From contig CAUJNA010001024.1 of NCBI GenBank assembly GCA_963377175.1, forward strand, positions 763,091 through 827,090: a DNA stretch of 64,000 bases, written 5' to 3'. This stretch comes from Effrenium voratum. Taxonomy: Eukaryota > Sar > Dinophyceae > Suessiales > Symbiodiniaceae. The notes under the pieces are model-generated. The model saw nothing but the letters and a program-made list of their open reading frames with translations. It was not told where the DNA came from and did not search any database. Shown here in pieces: positions 26,487 through 37,100 of this stretch. How positions within the stretch are numbered: the first letter of the stretch is position 1; the number at the start of each line of letters is the position of its first letter. The translations under genes and the position numbers were made by a program.

Positions 26487-28499
26487 TAATGAATGAATAT
26501 GGTTGTTTGTCGCGGGCAAGGCTTTTGAGGATGTCTTCCATGTGAGCTTGCCTCTCCCTTCTGAAGCATGGAGCGGGTGGGCCCAGGAAACAGGGAAACC
26601 TGTCGTACCCAGCACAAACCAGGCTGTGGGAGACGGCCTTGGGACTCTTTCGCGATCTCCGCCGGAGTCGCATGAGGCCATCAGAGGCAGGGTCGCCCAC
26701 CTGTTCCCCCAAATCCTTCTTCGCGGGGTCTCCACGAAAACTGGTCAACACAAAGGGTCCTCCTTTGGGAGCAGCGGCAGCTGGGTGTTTAAATCTTGCT
26801 TGGACCATGATGGTTCAACTGGCTAGAATTCGGCAATTTACTTTTTATTTACCAAGAGGCAATGGGCCAATGGAAGGTTTCCAAGTACGAGCCAGGTAGA
26901 GTGGCACAACCTCCTTGACCCTCTCACCAGATATGGAAGTGCATAGGCATCCCTTCCAAAAGGGATTAAGGGTCGTCCCTTTTGGGGCCGGTGCACCATA
27001 CCATGCTTGTTGGTGGGGTACCCTCCCATCCACTAACATGGAACTTGACTGGTGGGTCCTGGAAGACGGTTTTCCTTTAAAAGGCCACCCTTTGGTGGGT
27101 TCCATGTTAGTGGGCAGGAGGGTAGGTGTTTTCTGTTTGACGGGCGGCAAGGCGGCACGGGCCGCATCGGTTCAAAGCTTGCGCTCGCCAGGGCACCTTC
27201 ACCACTGCGATCAGCGCCTGCGGCCGCGGTCACGGCTGGCAGGTGGCCGTGAGCATCTTGGACCCGGGCTCGCCTTTTTGAACGCAATGCGTGGTGGTGA
27301 GCCACCTTCTTGAGAGATCGAATGAGATGGGGGGGGGGAGGTGCCCCTGACATGTCAATGATTCGAATCTTTGCCGAAGATGTAGCTGGACCTCCCTTCA
27401 GACTTGACCAGGGACTATATTGGGCATATCCCATGGGCAAGACGTTTAAACAGCTGGCCCATAATTGCTGGATCTTCATCTGAACAAATCAGCTTAACAC
27501 AGAAACAAGGAGAATCTGTTTTGTGGTGGACCCCTTACCGGCTGCAGATCCCTGAGGATGAGATGCGCAGCATGCAGATGTGCCCCAGCGCAACGATTTT
27601 CAACGCCACCATCAGTGCGTGTGAAAAGGTGGGCGAGGTTCTACCAGCATTGCGCCTGCTTTCCCATATGCGGCATCAGCAAATCCCCAAGGAGGCCGTG
27701 ACATATAACACCGTGATAAGTGCCGCGGCCAAGGGCAACATGGCTCTGCATCGCATCAGATGCCTTTGTTTGTTTGCAGTCATGCACGCTGTCATGCAAA
27801 TGAATGCGTTTATCAGACTCCGCTTTTCTGCGCGCATTCCACAAGTTGAGACGTAGTCCAGTGTTTCGTTGCTGTATCTCCTGCTTGAAGTTACTACTTC
27901 TTGCTGCACCTGCGAATGAGTCAGCGTGATGTATCTGACGCGTGGTGGATGTTGACCATCAAAACAAATACAATGTTGGTTGGCACCTGGAACCATTCAA
28001 ACGTCCACTGCTAAGGTAAACACTGGGCATTGGCTGTTGGCCTCTTGAGCGAGATGCTGCAGTGCAACCTGGCTGACGAGATCACCTTCACCTCTACCAT
28101 GACTGCCTGCCAGCACTCCTCCAGACTCTCGGAGAGCAAGCTGGAGTCTCAAAATAGGTTGGCCCCCTTTCGATTGGGAAGCCCGAAAGGATGCGTACCA
28201 AGGCCCCAAATGTTGAAAGCACCGGCATGGTGATGTCACTATCACAGGTCCTTTTTGCTGATGCCAGGGCTACTGTAGCACGACATGACCGGAAAGCTGC
28301 CATTTCGGGGCCACGCTTGGGGACAGCAATACCTTTGGCCGAGTAAAGTAATGCAACCGATTATCAGGCCAGCTCCTGCCAACGTCCTTGCTCTCAGCGT
28401 ATGACTGAGGATGGGAGCATGTGCTGGACTTGTTCGCCTCCATGCCCGCAGCCCATTGCCTGCCGGGCCCGGCCGCGCACACCGCGCTGATTCTTGCGT
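26034..28499 (+). CDS. Pentatricopeptide-repeat (PPR) protein (gene span, spliced)
   Basis: PPR proteins bind organellar RNA one nucleotide per 35-residue repeat. The exons listed below encode repeats with the usual xxxxNAxIxACxxxxxWxxALxLLxxM pattern. The first exon starts MIRARALGGRFARSVPGSW, an Arg/Ala-rich, acid-free, amphipathic N terminus typical of mitochondrial presequences; the ATG at 26034 was chosen for that reason, although the frame is open further upstream. Protein junctions across introns give GKHWALAVGLL and SRWEHVLDLF, which are perfect PPR text and imply a GC donor at 27735 and a GA donor at 28124. Target RNA cannot be inferred. The 3' end is uncertain; a possible further exon is listed separately. 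Confidence 0.75.
27192..27248 (+). CDS. PPR exon 2
   Basis: A 57-nt exon after CTCGCCAG (27184-27191) encoding GTFTTAISACGRGHGWQVA, the typical T-x-x-x-A-I-S-A-C-G-R-G-x-x-W of dinoflagellate and plant PPRs. A good GTGAGC donor follows at 27249. The flanking frames show stops, so the exon is probably as short as this, but an upstream extension through 27150 is possible. Confidence 0.6.
27549..27734 (+). CDS. PPR exon 3
   Basis: Acceptor GGCTGCAG at 27541-27548. It encodes ATIFNATISACEKVGEVLPA then LRLLSHMRHQQIPKEAVTYN and TVISAAAKG, two PPR units. It ends at AAGG before a GC donor (GCAACA); the next exon's GTAAACAC completes GKHWALAV. AAGG is present at both borders of the intron. Confidence 0.8.
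28016..28123 (+). CDS. PPR exon 4
   Basis: A 108-nt exon encoding KHWALAVGLLSEMLQCNLAD then EITFTSTMTACQHSS. Acceptor TGCTAAG at 28009-28015. The best donor is GA at 28124 (TCCTCCA|GACTCT), giving the junction SS-R-WEHV with the next exon. 108 nt matches about one repeat. Confidence 0.75.
28410..28499 (+). CDS. PPR exon 5
   Basis: Encodes WEHVLDLFASMPAAHCLPGP then AAHTALILACVAGG. Acceptor GACTGAG at 28403-28409. The donor is not clear; the frame continues GRRSEI to a stop near 28523. Confidence 0.7.
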
Positions 28500-28575
28500 G
28501 CGTGGCTGGAGGTCGCAGATCTGAAATTAGCCGTGCTGGTTGGGCATCATTGTTCCCATATTCCTGGTTTGAGGG

Positions 28576-28800
28576 GTGGCCGAGTTCTCCATGCGCCTAG
28601 GCCAAAGGCGGCTTGCAATGTCCTTCGCTGCCTCACCCGATTTGACAATTTGCCGCTCCCTCCTGCGCGGTCTCGGTGGCCCAAAAGGGGACACGCTTCA
28701 GATCGTCCAACTCGCTGAGCAGCTCGCCTGCGAGCTGCAGCTGCGCAGCGGGCGGCGGCCCCTGATGACTCAGGGCCGGTCCTTTCGGAGCCTGCCACCA
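28576..28800 (+). CDS. Possible C-terminal PPR-gene exon
   Basis: GC-rich open frame encoding FSMRLGQRRLAMSFAAS, CRSLLRGLGGPKGDTLQIVQ then LAEQLACELQLRSGRRPLM. It is helical, follows the PPR exons and could be the protein's end, but other frames on both strands are also open here. I do not recognise a domain. Confidence 0.35.
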
Positions 28801-30896
28801 GGAGCAATGACTTGGAACATCGAATGACTTGACCGGTGTTGTCAAAGTAGTTGGAACAACATGAACAAAGCAAAGACAGCCATCAAGGCAGAAAGTCGAT
28901 GCCCCACTTTGTTTGAGTTGCGTTGGGGTGGAAAGACGAGTTGTTTCACATGTTCCACTGTGGATCGGACATGATAGCTTTATCATTGCCCTGAGCGTGG
29001 GTCGAATTGGATGTTTTAATTGATGCTTGTGGAATAGTGTATCGAATTGGGCGCTGGCGGGGATTCAACAAGCCTCGCCTGTTTGAAACAGCCCATTCTG
29101 TGTCCGGCGGAAATTCTTGAGCAATCCCCCCCCCCCCACATAGCCATGTCAGTCATTTTGCCAGATCTTAGAGCTTCTGCTGCAGCGAGCGGCTACCAAC
29201 AACATTGGCAGAAATGTAAGCGTGACAAAATGCAAACACTCCCTCAGCTAGGCCTGTCGCACGGATTCATGACTTCAGCGTACGCTGCCGCCTAGCATTG
29301 CGGAAATAGTTGTGGTCGCTCGAAAAAGCTCTACCTCTCATCCTGGTGAAATGGCCACCGGCAAGTCTGGCTCAGCCTGTGGCAAAGGGCACCTTAGGCA
29401 AGGGCACTGCTTCTTCAAGGCTTTCTTTCCCGGAATGCCCCCTGTATGGATTTGGCGGGATGTCAATTCTCAAAAAGGGGGGGTTCAGGACTCCCCGCCC
29501 CAGAGTGAAAGGACCTATCCCCCACACTATGCCTCCCTCCCAACTTGGATTTGAATACCCTCAAACAACTCCATAGGAATCGGTTTGTATGCATCCCTCC
29601 AAAAAAAACAACTGAATTCCCAATCCCACCTCTTTCAAGTAGGGATGCCCCCATATGCCCCCCAAAACGCAATGAATTCCTCCCTCCTCCTTCAGATAGT
29701 GATGGATATTCCCATTACGTGCAGCGGCAACAAGCCCTGCACGTTGAAGGACGCAAGGGATGGAAATTCCCAGCAAGGCTTCCCCCCTTCAGACCTCTGG
29801 ACCCGATCTCGATCTCAGGAGCCGACGCCTTGGCGCCGGGCGCTGGCCTGGAGGCTGTGGCCCTTGCCTCCGAGGCCTTGGAAGGCTGGGCCAAATTTTC
29901 ATATGGACAGGGGGTCAACAAATTTCAGCAGAGGTTTTCGTGATTTGGTTCGCCAGGTATGGGTTAAACGGTTTCACCGAACCCGCAGGTGTTCGTCAAT
30001 GTTTTTAGTCCATGTTTGAAGTAGCCAGGGCAACCCAGCTTGGGGGTTACCCGATTTTGGACCACGCCCAGGTCACGCCTCCGCCGCGAGGTTGCAGCGA
30101 GCCACATGGCGACTCGGATGGGGGGGGGGCGGAATGGCCAAGCGGGCGGGGAGGGGCAGCTCCTTTCCCCCCCCCCCGTTTGACCCGGTGCTTGGGGAGT
30201 CCGTTGTTCCGAAGGAATTATAGACCAACGTTCCGGGATCTCTGTTACGTAGCATGCCAGCCCAAATCATCAGAAAGCGCAGTAAGCTGATCTCTTTGGA
30301 ATGGATTTTCTGAATTTCAGCCAGTCGAGCCCAGGGCGTGCCCCATTCAATCATGGCCACGGGAATAGAGTATGTGTGTCTATATGTTTTGTCGCATGGT
30401 GTAGATATGTTAACCACGGATGCAAAAGCAAGCTCGTAGTCCTCGCGTTTCGCACCGGTCGGCGAATTGCTCGGGACCCATTCGGCGCTTGCAGGCGAGT
30501 TTTGGCCGCGCCGGCTCTCCCATGCCTCGCCGCCTTAAAGCAAGGCGACCTGTGTTTGAAGAGCCGGCTGGTTGTACCGGTCGGTCAGGGGGCACGCGCA
30601 ACATACATGGAAGTATGTGGATACCATGTTGGGTTCATGAAGGTGTGTCCTTTCGAAGCCAGAAAGGCAGTTTGTTGCGCTTGACAGTTTGTGATATGGC
30701 CCACGTGAATTCTCCAAACAACGTTGTGGAAGCAGGTTTGGGTTGCTTTCGGTCCCATGGCACGCTTTTGGCACTCAAGCACTCGCACCCAACACCTTTA
30801 GCCCAGCCAATTTGTCCAATCCCTGGTTCGTTGCCGATTCCGACGTCCACGTTTTCTCGGGGTACCCGTTTTAGGTTGGTTCAAAGCGAACTCAAA

Positions 30897-30941
30897 AGGG
30901 GACGCCAAACATAAAAGGGGACGCCATGTTTGGCGTCCCCT
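30897..30941. repeat. 15-bp perfect inverted repeat with internal direct repeat
   Basis: AGGGGACGCCAAACA at 30897-30911 is the exact complement of TGTTTGGCGTCCCCT at 30927-30941. The 15-nt loop contains AAAAGGGGACGCCA, a repeat of the left arm's start. The hairpin looks like the terminus of a small element or a folded transcript end. Confidence 0.8.
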
Positions 30942-30963
30942 AGTTGACACACACGCACACACG

Positions 30964-31000
30964 CTCTCTCTCTCTCTCTCTCCCTCTCTCTCTCTCTACG
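30964..31000. repeat. CT microsatellite
   Basis: CTCTCTCT tract with two interruptions, directly after an ACACACACGC stretch. Confidence 0.95.
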
Positions 31001-31227
31001 CAGGTGGGTACCAAGAAGGGTTTTGTTTGGGATGGAGCAGCCTTTATGAGCCTGTGCTGTTTATGTTCCCCGCAAGGCGAAACAGGGCGCCCCCCCAAAT
31101 TCGAAATCCGAATGATGTTCACCAAAGGGGCTCCAATTAAACGTTCACACCCATGTTTGTCTTCGTTTTTGGGTGTTGCTGGCTATCCGAGCGTGGGTTA
31201 CGAGTAGTCATGCTAGGTGGGCAAGAG

Positions 31228-31339
31228 GTCCGGGCAGAGCCGCTGGTGCTCCGGGGGTCGTTGGGCTTCTTCGTCACCAAGCAGCTGTTGCCGGACGCCT
31301 CGCTCGGGCCGCTCCCCTTGACCGACCACTTGGACTTAG
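31228..31339 (+). CDS. Unassigned exon
   Basis: After GCAAGAG (31221-31227) the frame encodes VRAEPLVLRGSLGFFVTKQL then LPDASLGPLPLTDHLDLE, GC-rich at third positions and well structured. A GC donor (GAGG|GCGATGC) is likely. I do not recognise the family. It may belong with the exons at 31610 and 32380. Confidence 0.5.
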
Positions 31340-31609
31340 AGGGCGATGCTTGTTGCAAAGTAACACCTTCTACATGCGCGTGTTTTTTTGTGCGTGTGTG
31401 TGTGTGTTTGTTTAATGAAATGCTGCAATGATATGCATCGCTGTTGTTCCCATCCATGGAGCACACTAGAATTGCTCTAGAATTGTTGATGTCCCATTCT
31501 TTTCAACCATCTTTCAAACACCAGCTGCTTCCCCAAAATGTTTGAGGGTTTCCTGAAAAGGCTCGGATCCCTGCAAAGAATGGACATGGACGCCTCCCCT
31601 GCATATCGA

Positions 31610-31746
31610 CCCAGGACGGCTTGGGGCACCTCTTGGAGGCACCGGCCGCCACGCGGCTGCGCGCCCGGGTGACTTTTCGGCTGAGCTTCGTTTCCGGCGC
31701 CCAGCTGGCGGGCGCCTTCGTGGGCCACGGGGCCTCCAAACGTGAA
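31610..31746 (+). CDS. Unassigned exon
   Basis: Encodes GLGHLLEAPAATRLRARVTF then RLSFVSGAQLAGAFVGHGAS. Strong GC bias at third positions against AT-richer flanks supports coding. No domain was recognised. It probably belongs to the same gene as the exon at 31228. Confidence 0.5.
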
Positions 31747-32379
31747 TTCATGGAGGAAAATGTGCGGAGCAATGCGGAACATGAGGGGTTCATGTGGTTA
31801 GTTATCCAAGGGTTGGGGGTTTTAGTGGGACATGAGTTGCACCTTGGAAAATTCTGAGAGAGAGATGGTTGTTTCTTTTTGGTGATGCTTAACATGCTAT
31901 CCCACTATCCCACTTGCTTACATGTTGATTGCGCGCGGCGCCGGTGCATCTCGGTGGAGTCAGCCGGCCCCAAGAAGCCTGGCTGTCAGGCAGACGCATA
32001 CGTTGGCACTCGAGCCAGCCGTAAGAGCTCCTTGTAGCAAAGATGGTGCGCGCCACCGTGTCAAGCCCACATGCAGGAAATTACCCAATGGCTATGCAGA
32101 CAAGATTCCGCATGTTGGTGTGTGAATCGGATAATCGGCAATTCAAAATTTGCCCGTCAAAAGAACATTGCAAGCAGAGGCATCATTAGCTGGCAACCGA
32201 AGTAGACCCCAGAAGTTTGTAACCTCAGTGCAGTAGCTCCTCATTCGAACAGGCACCCTGGATTCGGCAAGATGCATTTGTAAACCTTGCTCAGGCAGCA
32301 GGCAGATTTGCATGCGCCTTTCACTCATTGCTGGAAGAACCCCCTACTGTCGAAGCGCATGGGACCCTCGCGCGTGGCC

Positions 32380-32560
32380 CACGATGGCCTGGCGCCCCAC
32401 TTCGGCTTCCCGCGCTCGCTCGGCGGAGCGGCTGTACGAGCGAAGCCGAGAACTGCGGGTGGAGGGCACCGACGCGCCCTTCGCGTCCCGCGCCGCGCGG
32501 GGCGTTGGGCGCACGCCAAAGCGGGCGGCCAAGGCGGGTGCGGATGGGGGGTGGGGGTGG
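32380..32560 (+). CDS. Unassigned basic exon
   Basis: The frame encodes SAERLYERSRELRVEGTDAP then FASRAARGVGRTPKRAAKA, a charged, probably helical then basic segment. Other plus-strand frames are also open because of GC content (about 75% here), so the frame choice is tentative. Confidence 0.4.
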
Positions 32561-32829
32561 CGGGCAATGGGCGCAGCCCCCTCCCCAGAAGAATCCTGCA
32601 GCTGGCGCGCATCAGTAGTAGGACGAGAGTTGCGGCAAACAGTGGCAATTTGCAGTGGCCAAAGCGAGCTGCAACCATGGAGTAGAACACACGGATTTGA
32701 TAGCTACAGTTCATACAGATACAGAGGGTTCGAAGTGTGGCGGGTGCTGTTTGATTGGCAGCGACGGCTTCCCTTTGGTGTGGAGCTTGTGCACCTGCTG
32801 ACTTTTCCCACCATGTGTTAATTTAAGTT

Positions 32830-34120
32830 CTTCGGCAACATGTGCAGTATCGATGAAAGATAATGAACGTTGATTCTCCCCAGTCACAAGCAACATGCGC
32901 CGCATGATGCGCATTGCCAACCAAGAAGCCTCCAGCTTTATCAATTGCGGGCAATTGGCAATGGTGGGCACGCTCATGGGAACTCCGTATTAACAAACCA
33001 CTGTAATACGGGGTGTCCCCTGGTTCAGTGGAGAATCATCACTTTCGGAGGGGAACACCCGCCTATTATATAGTAGGATGCGTTTACAAGTCTGGGGGTC
33101 AGCAGTACTGTGGATAATGTCTTTGCCGAGCTGAAGTGGCCATGCGATGGTTGGCCGCCTACGTATTGTAAGACAAGAACGACCTTCCAGCATTCACCGC
33201 AGCACGCAACTCAAGCAAATCCCAGATGCCCATTTGGGGCCCGGTCACTTGCCCGGGATGGTCTGGGCACCCAGAAGCAAGCAAATGGCCGTGTCATATC
33301 AAACTAGGAACCCTGCCGAATGATTAGAGGTTAGAATTATTCTCACAACGGTGCTGCGCTAGTGTTGGCACGAAAGCCAGTTGGGAAAGCATTGCAGGAC
33401 ACAGCCACCCACGCAGTACGCAAGTTCTCAACCACGCACCTGCAACCAATACAGACCATGCAAAGTGGATGCGTTGTTGGCATGGGTGTTCTTTGGCATT
33501 GTCAGTTCGGGTTGAAGGTATAACTGAACTTCACAGCGGGATCCATCTTTTCACCCCCCCAAAAAGCACAAGCGTTCGGTGGACGCACGCAACAAATAGC
33601 AAGTGAACCACATCCAGCCGCCACGAAAATCTGGCGCCGGTTTCATCGCGGCAGGCAGCGCCCCGACGCCCGGCATCCGCCGCGGGAGGGCAGCCACGTC
33701 AGGCCTGTCATGATGGGCTCTAGTCCTAAATGGACCTCTTGAGGCTACTTTGGCCCCCTTGTTTTTTCCCTATTTAATCATTTCAAAACAAAAACATGGA
33801 CCCTTTTAGTCGTTTGGCGACCTCTTTGAGGACATGTTTGAACTTGCCTCCCTTTGGCGGACGATTCATGTTGACCATGTGTTTGCCCCTGCCTCATGGC
33901 TAGTGTTTCCATGGCTTCTTTTTATTATTTCAGCGGCCAACTGCAACGCGACCCAGCTACCAGAAACAACAACTTTGTGCAGAGGCTTAGGAGGACCTCA
34001 ATTTGTACATTAATGTGTCAGCATCATGTTCTGCAATACATGCAATCAGAGTAATGAATGCGTTGTAGAACCTAGTGACTGATGTACAGCAAACAGCGCT
34101 AACTCATCAAATTCTCTGAC
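32830..34120. other. Gene-free stretch
   Basis: No convincing exon on either strand; AT content is higher than in neighbouring coding DNA and frames are short. I see no repeats of note. It probably separates the unassigned gene at 31-32.6 kb from the EF-hand gene. Confidence 0.4.
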
Positions 34121-34139
34121 GCTCCTGTGCCATGCTTTT

Positions 34140-37100
34140 CAAGCCAAGCTGGCTCATATGAGGCGCGGTGTAGCTGCGGAACGACCTTCACCGCGGACTC
34201 CGTCTTTTGTCGGGTCTGCGGACGGCGGAGGTCGGAGGCCGGCAGGGACCAAAGGGGCCGCAGCCCGGGCCGGCCGGCTGCGCCCAAAGCGCCGCAAGCG
34301 CCGCAAGCGCCGCAAGCTCCGCAAGCGCCGGAGCCAGAAAGCCAGCAAAGCCAGGCAGCGCTGCACGGGCAGAGCGGGTACCTGCCAGATGTCCTGCAGG
34401 AGATTATGACAGACTTCGGTCAGCAGGACTTGAGGGCTTCAAGATCTGGGACACTCGCGCCAGGGCCGCGATTGCCAGACGAGGCACGGCTGACTTGAGC
34501 GGGATGGATGGGAGGTCATGTTGCAGGTGTGCATTTAGAGCGTTGGCATGCTAAACATTGAAACCACCTTGCGTCATCTTCCGTGGCAAGAATCTGGGCC
34601 AATTCACACGAGGCCACCTGGGGCTTCAACGAGCTCACCCATGAAGGCCCCTTCCTTGGGGATTCTTCATTTCAGGTTTGCCCAGCTTCACGGCTAGCTG
34701 TCGTGCCACGCGACCGTGTCACGAACAAACAGCCAGGTGCTGTTGTGTTCCGTATGTGTTCCGTGGTGTTGCTTGTTTTTCGGGTGTGATTTTGGCGGCC
34801 CTGCAAGTGCCACATGTATGATGGCTTGCCCTGGGACGCGCTACCAAGCCCCAAATTCCATGGGGTCCTGCACCCCTTGTTGGCCCCGCGCCAAGTTAGC
34901 CAATGGCGCGGGGACCGGAAGCATGGAAGGAGGCCACTGGCCACCGAGGCCCCAAACCAGTCGCCACGAGCTCCTAACCATGAAAGTGAAACTTAACAAA
35001 GGCAAGCAAGCCACCAAGCACCTTTAAGCTGAAACTAGTTCCATCCAACCTCACCAGTTCCATTTGAATGTCTGCCACTGGTGACCTACAGCTTTCGCGC
35101 TTGCAGAATTGTATGATGTCAATCCGTGCATGCTAACTTGCAGCGCTTAGGGGGGGGGGGGGGAGAAAACGCCACAACTGGCCAGCAGAGTTGCGCGTAT
35201 GGACTTGCTCTTGAAGTCAGGGTGATGTGGAATCGTTCAATCCTTTTGCCCAAATCTGGTGGCAACATGAAAGGCCACTCTTGGAAAGCTCAGTTAAGCC
35301 CTTTACCTCTACTCAGGTGGGAGTAGGCGTGGTTCACGTACCAACCATCCTTGCCTCAATTAAGGTTTCACTTTGGACATCTCCTTCCAAGAGTCTCCCA
35401 AGATGCCCTGTAACAAGTTTGCATCAGTGAAAGCGTCCGAGAGTTTCTCAATAGGTCAATTAGGCATTGGGGCAATGGGCAATAATATTCTTGGTAGTTG
35501 ATTGCTGGTGTCGGGCAAGGCTTACCTTTCTCCACCCTGCTTGAGAAAGAAGGTGACAATAAAAGGATGCTCTCCGCCTCCAAGCATGGCTGCGTTTTCG
35601 ATATGTTGGCCAGTGGAATGGCACAGGGAAGTTCAAACGTAAACTTTGGAGGGGTCGGCCGGGTAAATGTTTGAATGTATGACATGGAACCTCGTACATC
35701 TTAAACGGCTGTGTTAAGAAGGTACCCTAAAAGAGGATTCCACACAATACTAGCGTGCTTCAATTCAGAGAAGGCCCTTTACTTCCCATACGTAATGTAA
35801 CAAAAGCAACCTCCGGCGAAGGCTGCCCTTCTTATTGGCAAACTTATCGAACCCCAAAAGAGCTGGGCTTCCTTTTGGTGGCATGCCGCATGAATGGGTT
35901 TGTCACGTTTTCTCAAAACTGGGCAACCCCGCAAATCGTTTGTTTCTTCAGGCCTTCCCTTGAAAGGCAAACCAAGAAAAACAAACCCAATGGGCAACCT
36001 ACTTGAACAGGCTTGTTGTTCCAACCAAAAGGGGTACCGAGCTTCCAAAACCTTCACCCCGAAATTTCAAGTAACCCTTGGTTGGTGGTTTGGATGCTTC
36101 AGAGGGATGGGACACCCCTCCTTAACCAAACCACCGAGCTAACCAGAGCTGAAAATTCGGGGGCCTGACCGGGGTGGCCTGAGAGTCTGAGCGCAGGTCT
36201 TGGCGCGGCTCCGGCGCCTGCGGCTGCAGCGGGGCCTGCGGATCGCGGACGTGCAGGCGCTGGGGGACCTGAACCGTGACAACAAGCTGACGGTGGCAGA
36301 GCTCCGGCACTTGCTGGCGGAGGTGCGAGAGGGGAAGGGGCCGGGAGGGGCGGAGGGGGAGGGGAGGGGAGGGGAGCAGGCTTTTGGACTTGTGTTTCGT
36401 GGGAATAGCCCTGGGAAGGGCATTTTTTGTGGTGAGCCAAAGACTTGGCGTTTCATTTTTTGGGTATGCTCTTCGCGTCCCGACCTCACTGAAGCTAGCC
36501 ACGACATGGACATCAAGACATTGGGCTGCTCAATGCTAGAATGTACGCTGAAGGTATCGATTTTTTTTGGGACTAGAGCGAAGGAATGGGAATGGCTCGG
36601 GTTCTGCTCGCCTAAGCTGGAAATTAAGATAGACCAAGGCCCAGCGGGTTGCTTCCTTTTTGTTCAGTCTTGGGGAAGGGTTCCCCTTTAAAGTCAAGCA
36701 GCCACAAAAGGATGCCCTTTCTTTCCCATGGCTGCTGGGCGTCTGAGTTGTGGTTTGTTGCGCTTTCAGGTTCAAAAACGTCAACCAACAGGCGCTCGCC
36801 ATTGCACGTTCATGCGGTTGAGGTTTTACATGATGGGGGCTTCCGATGGCTTGCTTGGGGTGTGTGATGCGGGGAAGTGCGGGCAGCAACCCAAAAATCA
36901 AGCAAACGCTTGTTTGAGCCCCTGGCTGTTGGGTTCAGAGTCTATGTCCCCGATGCTGCTGTGCATTGAAGGCACAGACTGCAATGTAAGTTGTTGTGTA
37001 TTGTGGGTACTTTGCGGGGGTGCTTGAGGAAGAAGCATAGGTTTGAAGCCGGCTTAGGCACTAAAAATCGGATGCCTTTCACTTGGTGCATGAGAGCAAG

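Larger units (their letters stand above)
28830..31150. other. Mostly intergenic or intronic; weak coding patches
   Basis: A possible exon at about 29820-29905 encodes ADALAPGAGLEAVALASEAL then EGWAKF. Elsewhere frames are short and overlapping. The stretch contains C/G homopolymers (29126, 30120, 30171), a CT microsatellite (30965-31000) and a 15-bp inverted repeat (30897-30941). Confidence 0.3.

Noticed and set aside
34154..34366. Arg/Leu-rich minus-strand frame over the Pro/Ala linker
   Set aside because: It is the shadow of the plus-strand APQ repeat; the plus frame carries the Cys4 motif.
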